64,000 bases of DNA from an uncultured Bacteroidota bacterium (lineage in GTDB: Bacteria > Bacteroidota > Bacteroidia > Chitinophagales > LD1), in contig CAIXGR010000050.1 in NCBI GenBank assembly GCA_903919075.1, positions 1-64,000 on the forward strand. Direction: 5' to 3'. The notes beneath the pieces are model-generated. The model was given only the letters and a program-made list of their open reading frames with translations. It made no database searches and had not been told where the DNA came from. The position numbers were made by a program, and so were the translations under genes. Shown here piece after piece: positions 21,546-30,306 of the stretch. The stretch's first letter is position 1; each line of letters starts with the position of its first letter.

Positions 21546-22445
21546 TTAGTACGATAGAATCACTCTTGTCCAAACTTTTTGCTCTTGCGTTGCAGGGTTA
21601 AAGCTTCCCCCACCCATTCCACCCCCACCCCGGCTACCGCTGCTGTAGCCACTTCCCCCTCGGTTCATTCCGCCACCCATACCGCCCATACCATTATTTC
21701 TTCCACCCATCGTGTTATTGCCCATACCGCTATTCCCGCCCATATCACCACCTTGTGCACTCTCATCCTGCACGGTACGTGTAGGCACCTCCAACGCATT
21801 TTCAAGAAATCCTAACCCTATGGGCTTAAGCGTATCAGCGAGCAATAAATTATGTCCCAAAAGTAACTTCACCGGAATTTTATATTCAATCGATAAAATA
21901 TTTAAACTATCCCAGTTAAAGCCAACGTTAATACCATAATCATTTTTTAGTGGCAACTCCTGTTCCGGCACACCGGTAAACCCTTTTAGGTGAATGGTGG
22001 TTTGCTGCAATAAAGCATGTTGCTTTAAGCGCAGTATATCGCTTCTTTGCACACTTGGGTCTTCAGCCTCTACTTGTGTTTTGTGCTTTTGGCCGCTTCC
22101 ACTAGCAATGCGTTCATGCTTTAAGGGAAACATAATTCCCGCAGTTTCTTTCTTTTTCCCTTTAGGGTCTATCCAAACCGCCATTCCCCCATTGAATAAA
22201 CGTAATTGCGTAGGTTCATCTGTAATTTTAAAACACAAATAAATATTAGCGGTATCGTTTTCTATGGCAAACTGCAACTTTGTATTGCCATCGTAATATC
22301 TAAAAGGCTGCGGCCACTCCATCGGGTCGCCATCTATTTTAACGGGCATCGCCGGTGTTACGCTATGTAAAGATTGAGCGTTAAGCTGCAAACACCAAAA
22401 ACTAAAAGCAATTACTAGTATAAATAAGAATCTTTTCTTTTTCAT
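21546..22445 (-). CDS. Secreted CBM9-like protein with Gly/Met-rich tail
   Basis: The product has 299 residues from ATG 22445; the frame extends upstream, but this ATG directly precedes a signal peptide (MKKKRFLFILV...LNAQS). Residues ~25-110 resemble the CBM9-like/DOMON fold (VKIDGDPMEWPQPFRYYDGNTKLQFAIENDTANIYLCFKI, in pieces), which binds sugars or haem in other proteins. The C-terminal ~60 residues are Gly/Met/Asn/Arg-rich with GGMGGG and MGGGS runs. It follows the LytTR regulator gene by 69 bp and is probably in the same transcription unit. The role is unknown; ligand sensing or binding in the periplasm or at the surface is a guess. Confidence 0.7.
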   Translation of the reverse strand: MKKKRFLFILVIAFSFWCLQLNAQSLHSVTPAMPVKIDGDPMEWPQPFRYYDGNTKLQFAIENDTANIYLCFKITDEPTQLRLFNGGMAVWIDPKGKKKETAGIMFPLKHERIASGSGQKHKTQVEAEDPSVQRSDILRLKQHALLQQTTIHLKGFTGVPEQELPLKNDYGINVGFNWDSLNILSIEYKIPVKLLLGHNLLLADTLKPIGLGFLENALEVPTRTVQDESAQGGDMGGNSGMGNNTMGGRNNGMGGMGGGMNRGGSGYSSGSRGGGGMGGGSFNPATQEQKVWTRVILSY

Positions 22446-22514
22446 GACTGAAGAATAATGGCTGCAAGTTATATATTTCAAACTACACACGAGAACATGG
22501 AGCCTTGCCAATTT

Positions 22515-23210
22515 TTATCCTTTTCCGCCTAAAAGCTTAAAAAAGTTTTCAGCATAACTATCTCCAACCGGAATAAGCTTATCACCTATTTTAATCCTCT
22601 TATTTCGCACACTTTCTATCCTATTAAGTGGAATAATAAATGACCGGTGAACGCGAACAAACCCATCGGGCAATTTTCTCATCATATCTTTCATAGGAAT
22701 ATTGGTTAATACCATCTTTTCGGCAACAAATATTTTAACGTAATCATCCATTCCCTCTATAAACTTTATGTCCCCTAAGTTTATTTTTATAATTTGATAT
22801 TCAGACTTCACAAAAATATAGCTGGCGCTTTCACTTACATTAGGCTTATCCTTATAGTTCAAATATTCCGACGCTTTATTTACGGCTTTCAAAAATCTGT
22901 CATATTCAAATGGCTTTAGCAAAAAGTCAAGGGCATCTAAATTAAATCCATCAACCGCATAATTGCTATAGGCAGTTGTAAAAATAACCGGTGGCGGCTT
23001 GGGCAACGATTTCAACATTTGTATGCCTGTTATTTGAGGCATTCTTATATCTAAAAACATCAGGTCGGTTTCGTTCCGCTTTAAATATTCTAACGCAGCA
23101 AATGCATCTGTAAAGCTGCGCTTCAATTCCAGTGTGGGAGTAAGCGAAATATATTCTTGCAACACCACCAGTGCAAGAGGTTCATCATCTATAGCTACAC
23201 AACTTATCAT
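22515..23210 (-). CDS. LytTR-family response regulator
   Basis: The 231-residue product has a receiver domain (~1-120) with the acidic pair DDE (8-10), phospho-acceptor Asp54 in MFLDIRMP, and Lys in LLKPFEY. It is joined to a C-terminal LytTR DNA-binding domain (~135-231: YIFVKSEYQIIKI, FVRVHRSFIIPLNRIESV). Its start overlaps the stop of the histidine-kinase gene by 4 bp, so the two are translationally coupled and form a LytS/LytR-type pair. LytTR proteins bind short direct repeats; targets here are unknown, but the downstream CBM9-like gene and the neighbouring outer-membrane protein are natural candidates. Confidence 0.93.
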   Translation of the reverse strand: MISCVAIDDEPLALVVLQEYISLTPTLELKRSFTDAFAALEYLKRNETDLMFLDIRMPQITGIQMLKSLPKPPPVIFTTAYSNYAVDGFNLDALDFLLKPFEYDRFLKAVNKASEYLNYKDKPNVSESASYIFVKSEYQIIKINLGDIKFIEGMDDYVKIFVAEKMVLTNIPMKDMMRKLPDGFVRVHRSFIIPLNRIESVRNKRIKIGDKLIPVGDSYAENFFKLLGGKG

Positions 23211-24268
23211 TTTAAATATATTGTTAGAGTTATTAAATAGAAATCGTCGCTATCCTCAATTTTAAGATTATGTTTTTCAGGGTATAACAAAGCCAGTCTT
23301 CGTTGAACATTCGGAATACCTATACCGGTAGAGTGTTTTTCATAGTATTCAAATTTTTTGTTCTTTACTGTAAAGGAAATTTGCACGCTATCCACCATCA
23401 AAAAAATATCTATCGGCGATTCCTCATGGTTACTAATGCCGTATTTAAATGCATTTTCAACAAATGGAAGTAACAACAACGGCGCAATTACAACCTGTTC
23501 AAGGTTACCGGTTGTCTTAAAATTTACTTTTACCGTGGGGGCACTTCGCAATTTTTGTAGTTCGATATAATTATTAAGGTATTCTACTTCCCTACTTAAC
23601 GGCACGCTATCTCTGGTAGCTTCATCAATAACATAGCGAAGCAGCTGCGAAAGCTTTAAAATAGCATGAGGAGCCACGTCCGATTTTTTAAGCGAAAGGC
23701 TGTAAATAGTATTTAACGAGTTGAATAAAAAATGAGGGTTTATCTGAGCATGCAGAAAAGATAGCTCCGTACGCAACTGTTCATTTTCTATTTCGCTAGC
23801 TCGTTGTTCCGCCTGTCTCCATTGTGCTAATAGTTTTAGTCCCAGACTTACCAATAACACCAACATATACCATGTAGACGCTCTTATTATTTCTCGAAAC
23901 GATAAAGCCGAACGTTCAATATATAGCGAGGGGAAAAGTATTCTTTTATAAAAATGCGAGATTGAAAATATAGCAATAAAGATTATAATAACTAACGTAA
24001 AGTATACCCCAAATCGCTTGCGCACTATAAAACGGTCGAAGAGAAAATAATGATGGGCATAAAAGAATACAAGAAGGCAAAAGTTAAGCGCCAGCGTGCT
24101 TAAAAAAATATTTTGAGTTGCATCAGGCAGCTGCGAATGCAACCTCAAAAACATGTCGGTATTAGGTGCATCGTTAAACCTCGGGGTCATAAAATATGGC
24201 AGAGCAATAAATGCCGACCACAATACCACCTGCAACAAAACCAAAAAGAGTTTTCTGTTTTTGCTCAT
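23207..24268 (-). CDS. LytS-type sensor histidine kinase
   Basis: The 353-residue product has four predicted membrane helices (~8-28, 55-75, 88-106, 132-150) with no recognisable extracytoplasmic sensor domain, then a short coiled coil. The His_kinase core follows: SFLHAQINPHFLFNSLN with His179 the likely phosphorylation site, an N box in LPFVENAFKYGISN and a G box in STGIGIPNVQRRL. The partner is the overlapping LytTR regulator. What it senses cannot be told, probably a membrane or envelope state. Confidence 0.93.
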   Translation of the reverse strand: MSKNRKLFLVLLQVVLWSAFIALPYFMTPRFNDAPNTDMFLRLHSQLPDATQNIFLSTLALNFCLLVFFYAHHYFLFDRFIVRKRFGVYFTLVIIIFIAIFSISHFYKRILFPSLYIERSALSFREIIRASTWYMLVLLVSLGLKLLAQWRQAEQRASEIENEQLRTELSFLHAQINPHFLFNSLNTIYSLSLKKSDVAPHAILKLSQLLRYVIDEATRDSVPLSREVEYLNNYIELQKLRSAPTVKVNFKTTGNLEQVVIAPLLLLPFVENAFKYGISNHEESPIDIFLMVDSVQISFTVKNKKFEYYEKHSTGIGIPNVQRRLALLYPEKHNLKIEDSDDFYLITLTIYLK

Positions 24269-24393
24269 TACTTATCAAAAGTACCTGATGTAACGGTAAA
24301 ACTTTAAAAAATTCGGTAATAGTCCTTTTTAGATCGGTAAACGCCTGGTTCTTTTGAAGAAATAACACTAAAAAACAAAGCGACAAGAAATTT

Positions 24394-25713
24394 CTATGCC
24401 TTCGCAAATATCCACATCCCCAGCTCCTTCAATCTTATCTTTTTGCCATACATTAAAATACCAACCCGGTATATGCGGGCAGCTATGTAGGTTGTAAAAA
24501 TAAATCCGCCAATTAATAAAGCAATAGAAAGCATAATTTGCCACCAAGCCGGCCTAAACGGAAGCATGGAACTCATTACCACCGGCGATGTAAAAGGAAT
24601 TAACGAGCCCCAAAAACCCAGCGGGCTATCGGGGTTATTAATAACGTTAAGGGCTATGCCGAAAGATATAATGATGGGAATAGTAATAGGAACCATCAGC
24701 GATTGCTGGTCGCCATCTTCGCCCATAGCAGCACCTACTGCGGCAAATAGTGAGCCGTATAACAAAAACCCACCTAAAAAATAAACAGGAAAAAGAATGG
24801 CCATTTCAAAAAGGGGCAGCTGACTTATGTTAGCAATAACCGCTGCAAACGAATCGGGGTCAATATCGGCACCCTTCATTTGCGGCATGTGCGAAGCTTG
24901 CGAACCGGCGGAGATACCTATAAGCGGCAAGCCAACCATAAAAATTAACGCCATCAACAATACCCATAAAATGCACTGGGTTAAACCCACCGCACCTACG
25001 CCAATAATTTTTCCCATCAATAGCTGAAAAGGTTTTACAGATGAAGTAAGCACCTCAACTATCCGGTTGGTTTTTTCTTCCATCACTCCTTTCATAATCA
25101 TGGTACCGTAAAAGAAAAGTGAAATGTATATGGCAATACCCATTATAATGCCCACCACACCGGCAGCCTCCGCATATTGCTTATTTTCTTTATCGTTACT
25201 AAGCGAAGTAAAATTTACTTCCACTTTTTTCTGCATGTTTTCCTGTGTCTCTTCATCAATGTGCAACATCTTCATTCTAAGTTTACTAACTGCATCGCTC
25301 ATGCGCTCATTAATATATTGGCGTTTTGCTACACCGGGGCGCACCATGTAAACACCCGACATCATCGGGTTAGTCGGATTATTGATATTAAAATTCGCCG
25401 GTATATGAATAACAGCCTGGTAAGCGCTATGCTCTTTGTCCGATAATTTTCCGCTTAAATGCTCGAATTTATCACCCACTTTATGAAAGTAAACAGATTG
25501 ATCTTCGGCATCAGGAAAAACTACATCTTTAAACAAACCGCTGTCATCAACAATGGCTACATCGGCCTTACCTTGTGAATAGTTGCCAATCATGGCCGAG
25601 GAAGCCATGAGCAGAAAAAAGCCCAGCGGCGTTAACAGGGTAGTAATCAAAAAGCTTTTTTTGCGCACCCGCGTTATGTATTCGCGTTGAACAATAATGA
25701 AGATTTTATTCAT
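24394..25713 (-). CDS. natB: ABC transporter permease, NatB/ABC-2 type
   Basis: The 439-residue product has an N-terminal helix (~20-42), a large extracytoplasmic domain (~45-175) and five to six more helices (~178-425). This is the layout of the NatB/ABC-2 permease family, involved in export of sodium or other compounds. MKGVMEEKTNRIVEVLTSSV is a conserved cytosolic loop of the family. The gene follows the ATPase gene by 22 bp. The substrate is not readable; NatAB of Bacillus exports Na+. Confidence 0.85.
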   Translation of the reverse strand: MNKIFIIVQREYITRVRKKSFLITTLLTPLGFFLLMASSAMIGNYSQGKADVAIVDDSGLFKDVVFPDAEDQSVYFHKVGDKFEHLSGKLSDKEHSAYQAVIHIPANFNINNPTNPMMSGVYMVRPGVAKRQYINERMSDAVSKLRMKMLHIDEETQENMQKKVEVNFTSLSNDKENKQYAEAAGVVGIIMGIAIYISLFFYGTMIMKGVMEEKTNRIVEVLTSSVKPFQLLMGKIIGVGAVGLTQCILWVLLMALIFMVGLPLIGISAGSQASHMPQMKGADIDPDSFAAVIANISQLPLFEMAILFPVYFLGGFLLYGSLFAAVGAAMGEDGDQQSLMVPITIPIIISFGIALNVINNPDSPLGFWGSLIPFTSPVVMSSMLPFRPAWWQIMLSIALLIGGFIFTTYIAARIYRVGILMYGKKIRLKELGMWIFAKA

Positions 25714-25735
25714 TGGTTAGATATATGATTCAAAT

Positions 25736-26632
25736 TCAATTTGCCTGAACCTGGCGGATAAAAATTTCATTAATACTTGGCAACTCTTCACTAAACAAAG
25801 TCACTTCTATATTATTATCTATAAACAATTTCAGCAACTCATTGCCATGGTGTTCTACATTAAATTTAACCACTACTTCACCGGGGCGTTGTTCTAATAC
25901 ATTTACATTATCCAACAATCCGTTTTTAATTTCGCCATTAAAGCAAACTCTGAATTTATTTTCCTTGAACCGGTGTTTAAGTTCCTTTACACTGCCCTCT
26001 AATATTTTCTTTCCCTTATTTATTAATACTATCTCATCACAAATCTCTTCTACCTGCTCCATGCGGTGTGTTGAAAAAATAATGGTCTTCCCTTCACCGC
26101 TCATCCGGTGTATTTCCTCTTCAATCAATTTCGAATTAAGTGGATCAAGGCCCGAGAAGGGTTCATCCAGTATCAGCAACTCAGGATTATGCAGTACCGT
26201 TGCAATAAACTGCACCTTCTGGCTCATGCCCTTCGATAATTCTTCAATATTTTTATTGTACCAGTTTTCTATTTCAAATTTCTTAATCCAAAAATCTACA
26301 CTCTCACGCGCCTGCTGGTGTGTCATTCCTTTTAATCTGCCTAAATAAATAAGGTGTTCGCCTACCCTCATTTTTTTATACAAACCGCGCTCCTCGGGCA
26401 TATAGCCAATATACTCGGTGTGTTTATCTGAGAGTGCTTCGCCATTAAAAAAAATATGGCCGCTATCCGGGTAAAGTATCCGGGTAATCATTCTTATAAG
26501 TGTGGTTTTGCCCGCACCATTGGGGCCCAGCAAGCCAAAAATTTTCCCTTTCGGAATTTTAAAACTTACGTCGTCTGATGCCCGGTATTTTTCGTATTGT
26601 TTAACTATATTTTGAAGTGCTAGTAAAGCCAT
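25736..26632 (-). CDS. natA: ABC transporter ATPase, NatA type
   Basis: The 298-residue ATPase has Walker A GPNGAGKTT, a signature LSKGMSQKVQ, Walker B LLILDEPFSGLDP and an H-loop FSTHRM. A ~75-residue C-terminal extension, typical of NatA-like subunits, follows. It is the first gene of a two-gene unit with the NatB-type permease. A TAAATTTG sequence lies only 5 bp before the start codon, too close for a normal leader. Confidence 0.9.
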   Translation of the reverse strand: MALLALQNIVKQYEKYRASDDVSFKIPKGKIFGLLGPNGAGKTTLIRMITRILYPDSGHIFFNGEALSDKHTEYIGYMPEERGLYKKMRVGEHLIYLGRLKGMTHQQARESVDFWIKKFEIENWYNKNIEELSKGMSQKVQFIATVLHNPELLILDEPFSGLDPLNSKLIEEEIHRMSGEGKTIIFSTHRMEQVEEICDEIVLINKGKKILEGSVKELKHRFKENKFRVCFNGEIKNGLLDNVNVLEQRPGEVVVKFNVEHHGNELLKLFIDNNIEVTLFSEELPSINEIFIRQVQAN

Positions 26633-26765
26633 AGGGCAAATTTAAGATAAAACCTATCCGCCCTACTAATAAGCAAACTTAAATTGACAACGGGTGGCCT
26701 AATTTCTATCTAATTTCACAACTATTCACCACATTTACACCCTTTAAAACATCAAACATCGGTTC

Positions 26766-29360
26766 ATGATAAATCGTTTTGTATTATTTGTAACAGTGCT
26801 CACAGTTTTCGGTTCTTCTTCGTGCTCGTCCAGCAAAAAGGCAACGAAATCGGCTATTTTTCAAGATCTGGATACAGTTACCATTACTGCCTCGCGCGAA
26901 AATCCTTATCACGCTTCGGCAACTAAATATTTTGATTTGCAGCATACCAAACTCGAAGTAAAGTTCGATTATGCCAAACAATATTTATATGGTAAAGCTA
27001 CACTTACACTTAAACCACACTTTTACCCCCAAAAAGAGTTACTGTTAGATGCTAAGGAATTTGATATTCACGAAGTAAGTTTAATGACTAACGATGTTTC
27101 GAGAGAAGCGCTTCGCTACACTTACGATTCAACACAATTAAAGATTACTTTAAACAGAACATATACAAAAGATGAAACCCTGAAAATATATATTGATTAT
27201 ACCGCAAAACCCGAGGAAAGAAAAATTGGCGGCAGCGCAGCAATTAATGAAGATAAGGGCCTCTATTTTATTAACCCGCTTGGAATAGATACAACTAAAC
27301 CCATACAAATTTGGACGCAAGGCGAAGCCGAATCAAATTCATGTTGGTTTCCTACCATTGATAAACCTGACCAAAAATGTACGGAAGAAATATATATCAC
27401 ACACCTTAAAAAATATTTAAGTCTTAGTAATGGCACTTTAGTTTCGTCGGTTAAAACCAACGACAGTATGGTTATTGACCATTGGAAAAGTGAATTGCCT
27501 TTTGCACCTTACTTAGTAATGATGATGGTTGGCGAATTTTCAGTGGTACATGACCGGTGGCGAGATATACCGGTTGATTACTATGTTGAAAAAGATTACG
27601 CTCAGTACGCCAAAAAGATTTTTGGAAACACGCCTGAGATGATAGAATTTTTTAGTCAGAAACTGGGTTTTGATTATCCGTGGGCAAAGTATGCTCAAAT
27701 TGTAGGCCGCGATTATGTAAGTGGTGCGATGGAAAACACCTCGGCTACATTGCATGGTGAATTTATACAACGCAATTCGCGCGAGCTTCTTGATCAAACA
27801 TTTGAGGAAGTTATCAGCCACGAGTTGTTTCATCAATGGTTTGGAGATTTAGTAACATGCGAAAGCTGGAGCAATGTTCCACTTAACGAATCGTTTGCCA
27901 CCTATGGCGAATATCTTTGGAACGAATACAAATATGGCAGAGAGTTTGCCGATTATAACCAGCGCGACGATTATCGCAAATACATGGAAGAGTCGAAAGG
28001 CAAAAATGTTGATATAATACGCTTTTACTATAATCAACCCGATGATATGTTAGACCGCCACAGCTATGAAAAGGGCGGCTTGATTTTAAATTATTTGCGC
28101 CATGTGGTTGGTGAGGATGCCTTCTTTAAATCATTGGAACTTTACTTAAAAAACAATCAGTTTAAACCGGTAGAAATTCATCAATTGCGTTTGGCATTTG
28201 AAGAAGTTACCGGTACCGATTTGAATTGGTTTTTCAATCAATGGTTTTTCAATTCAGGGCACCCTATGCTTAACATTAGCTATACATATGATAAGGATAG
28301 CGTGTTTGTAAGCATTGAACAAAAACAAAATACCGATAAAGGGCTTATCTATCAACTACCTTTTAAAGTTGGTATGTGGTATGGCAAAAACATGACAAGT
28401 TTTGACGGAATACTTAAAAAGAAATCGCAAACATTTGCTTTTAAGGTTGCCGGTAAGCCCGACTTTATAGATTTTGACCCGGAGTATGCGGTGCTTTGCG
28501 AAAGGAGCGATAATAAAACTACAAACGATTATATTTTCGAATATAACAATGCGCCTTATTACCCCGAAAAATACGAAGCCTTAAAAAAATTAGCTGAGGT
28601 GCAAAAAGAAAATGTTCTGGCAAAGCACATTTTAATAAACGCATTAAATGATAATTTCTTCTCGCTTCGAGAATTTGCCATTAACAAACTTAATTTAATA
28701 CAACCAACCGATGATAGTGTTATTACTATTATCCAAAACATTGCAAAAAATGATGCGAAAAGCGATGTGCGAAAAGCTGCTATTGAAAAATTAAGCAAAC
28801 TCTCTTCGCAAGAAAAATACCTGGCCTTGTTTGAAGCTGCTACCGGTGATAGTTCATATGAAGTAGATGGAGCCGCTTTGAAGGCCTTAGGGGAAGCGGA
28901 TTCGAAAAAAGCTTTACCAATTGCCAAACAATTTGAAAAAGAAAAGAACGCAAACATTATCGGCGCTGTGGCCGATATTTATTCGAAAAATGGTGATGTT
29001 GGTTACGAACCATATTTCGAAAATGCACTTCACAAGGCTAAAGGCTTTGCCAAGTATTCTATGTTTTATTATTACGCAAATTTTCTTACCCGCATGGATA
29101 AATCTATTGTGCTAAAAGGAATAAAAAATATAGAAGCAGAGGCAGTGGGTGCCGACAATCATTTTTTTGCAGGTGCCGCAAAAGGCTCTTTAAAAAGAAT
29201 ATCTAAATCTTTTGAAGACAAAAAGAAAGTTGCTCAAATTCAACTGAGCACCGAACAAGATAAAACCGCAAAAATTGGATTGCAGGAACAAATAAATAAT
29301 GACGAAGCGATTATTAATGAAACGAATGATGCAATCTCTCGGTTAAATAAAAAAGATTAA
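26766..29360 (+). CDS. M1-family zinc aminopeptidase
   Basis: The 864-residue product begins with a signal sequence (FVLFVTVLTVFGSSSC), probably lipoprotein type although the lipobox is imperfect. The N-terminal beta domain (~45-235) leads into the catalytic domain with GAMEN (substrate N-terminus recognition) and HELFH at 352-356. The third zinc ligand Glu375 (LNESFA) completes HExxH-X18-E, and the transition-state Tyr is in DRHSYEKGG. The C terminus contains HEAT-like helices and ends in a coiled coil. It should trim N-terminal residues from peptides in the periplasm or at the outer membrane. Confidence 0.93.
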   Translation: MINRFVLFVTVLTVFGSSSCSSSKKATKSAIFQDLDTVTITASRENPYHASATKYFDLQHTKLEVKFDYAKQYLYGKATLTLKPHFYPQKELLLDAKEFDIHEVSLMTNDVSREALRYTYDSTQLKITLNRTYTKDETLKIYIDYTAKPEERKIGGSAAINEDKGLYFINPLGIDTTKPIQIWTQGEAESNSCWFPTIDKPDQKCTEEIYITHLKKYLSLSNGTLVSSVKTNDSMVIDHWKSELPFAPYLVMMMVGEFSVVHDRWRDIPVDYYVEKDYAQYAKKIFGNTPEMIEFFSQKLGFDYPWAKYAQIVGRDYVSGAMENTSATLHGEFIQRNSRELLDQTFEEVISHELFHQWFGDLVTCESWSNVPLNESFATYGEYLWNEYKYGREFADYNQRDDYRKYMEESKGKNVDIIRFYYNQPDDMLDRHSYEKGGLILNYLRHVVGEDAFFKSLELYLKNNQFKPVEIHQLRLAFEEVTGTDLNWFFNQWFFNSGHPMLNISYTYDKDSVFVSIEQKQNTDKGLIYQLPFKVGMWYGKNMTSFDGILKKKSQTFAFKVAGKPDFIDFDPEYAVLCERSDNKTTNDYIFEYNNAPYYPEKYEALKKLAEVQKENVLAKHILINALNDNFFSLREFAINKLNLIQPTDDSVITIIQNIAKNDAKSDVRKAAIEKLSKLSSQEKYLALFEAATGDSSYEVDGAALKALGEADSKKALPIAKQFEKEKNANIIGAVADIYSKNGDVGYEPYFENALHKAKGFAKYSMFYYYANFLTRMDKSIVLKGIKNIEAEAVGADNHFFAGAAKGSLKRISKSFEDKKKVAQIQLSTEQDKTAKIGLQEQINNDEAIINETNDAISRLNKKD

Positions 29361-29385
29361 TCATTAGAAAGATTAATCATTAGAA
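29354..29385. repeat. 16-bp tandem duplication spanning two convergent stop codons
   Basis: AGATTAATCATTAGAA occurs twice in direct succession (29354-29369 and 29370-29385). The first copy provides the TAA stop of the aminopeptidase gene (+), the second the TAA stop of the aquaporin gene (-). A single copy would have served both, because its core GATTAATC is a palindrome reading GAT-TAA on each strand. Confidence 0.9.
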
Positions 29386-30017
29386 TGCACCAACCTGTGT
29401 GCGAAAACAGCTAGCGTGGCCCCGGTAAAAGGCCCTAAAACATATATCCATAACGATTGAAAGTTGCCTGTAATTACTGCTGGCGCAATAGAGCGGGTGG
29501 GGTTTAAACCAGTGCCACTAACTGGCCCGCCAAACAAAACCAACAACCAAACAGTTGCGCCAATAGCAATGCCCGCCGTTATTCCTTTTTCCTTCGCTCC
29601 TACAGAAACACGCAAAACCACCATCATTAATATAAATGTCATTACAATTTCAAGAGTAAAGGATTGTATTTCACTACCGGAAGGCATTGTAATGCCCAGT
29701 GTTTTGTTATCGGGAAAAAGAAGTTTCAAAAGCCCGGTTGCAGCAAAAGCACCTGACAATTGCGAAATTAAATAAGGCGATACCTCCCTCCATTCAAATC
29801 TTTTATCTATTGCAAAAGCAATAGTTACCGCCGGGTTAATGTGTGTGCCTGAAATATCGCCAAAAGCGTAAATCAGCGCAATAATTACTAAGCCCCAAAC
29901 AGCGGCTATGCCCTGCAAACCAAGCGCCCCGTTAGTTTGCTGGTTAACCACTACGGCCCCTGTGCCCACAAAGAGAAGAATGAACATTCCCAGAAACTCG
30001 CTTAAGTATTTTTTCAT
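29373..30017 (-). CDS. Aquaporin / glycerol-facilitator family channel (MIP)
   Basis: The 214-residue product has six membrane helices and the two half-helix loops of the MIP family. The first loop has the standard NPA (GTHINPAVTIAF); the second reads NPT (GTGLNPTRSIAPAV) with the selectivity-filter Arg retained. It transports water and perhaps small neutral solutes such as glycerol. The NPA-to-NPT change lines the pore and may alter selectivity. The size fits AqpZ rather than the longer GlpF, but the pore residues do not settle it. Confidence 0.9.
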   Translation of the reverse strand: MKKYLSEFLGMFILLFVGTGAVVVNQQTNGALGLQGIAAVWGLVIIALIYAFGDISGTHINPAVTIAFAIDKRFEWREVSPYLISQLSGAFAATGLLKLLFPDNKTLGITMPSGSEIQSFTLEIVMTFILMMVVLRVSVGAKEKGITAGIAIGATVWLLVLFGGPVSGTGLNPTRSIAPAVITGNFQSLWIYVLGPFTGATLAVFAHRLVHSND

Positions 30018-30159
30018 GGCGTTTTTTTAACTATTCAAAAAAAATAATTAGCTGATTTTCAATACATTAAACATCTTCTTACTTACTTTAAAAACAAATC
30101 GCCTACACTAAATTTATAATTTTATACTGTTTCCTCACATTAAAAAAAATCTTTGTCTT

Positions 30160-30193
30160 TTTGAAATAGCAATTCCTTTTCCTTATACATTTG
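30160..30193 (+). promoter_or_regulatory. Consensus promoter of the kup unit
   Basis: TTTG (30160-30163), 22 bp, then TACATTTG (30186-30193) fits the Bacteroidota consensus well. Transcription would start near 30200, about 10 nt before the ATG of a 31-codon leader frame. The rest of the 280-bp gap (30018-30159) is AT-rich sequence without visible features. Confidence 0.7.
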
Positions 30194-30210
30194 CAGCCCT
30201 TAAAAGAATT

Positions 30211-30306
30211 ATGAATTCACTGCAAGAATGTTGTCTGCGAACCTTATCTACCGGTATCCTTTCACATATTATTTTTTTCAATTTAACCAATGTATTGAAT
30301 GATTAA
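30211..30306 (+). CDS. Possible 31-residue leader peptide upstream of kup
   Basis: ATG 30211 opens a frame of 31 codons whose TAA (30304-30306) lies across the kup start (ATG 30299-30301), so the two overlap by 8 bp. The peptide is Cys- and Leu-rich (MNSLQECCLRTL...) with no known domain. Its position between a consensus promoter and kup, and the overlap, suggest translational coupling or control of kup. It could still be chance. Confidence 0.35.
   Translation: MNSLQECCLRTLSTGILSHIIFFNLTNVLND

Noticed and set aside
24276-24283. TACTTTTG before the histidine kinase start as a promoter
   Set aside because: Only 8 bp from the ATG and without a -33 element. The same applies to 26637-26644 (natA) and 52497-52504 (uvrA).
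30018-30185. Riboswitch upstream of kup
   Set aside because: The sequence lies before the predicted promoter and shows no conserved riboswitch core.
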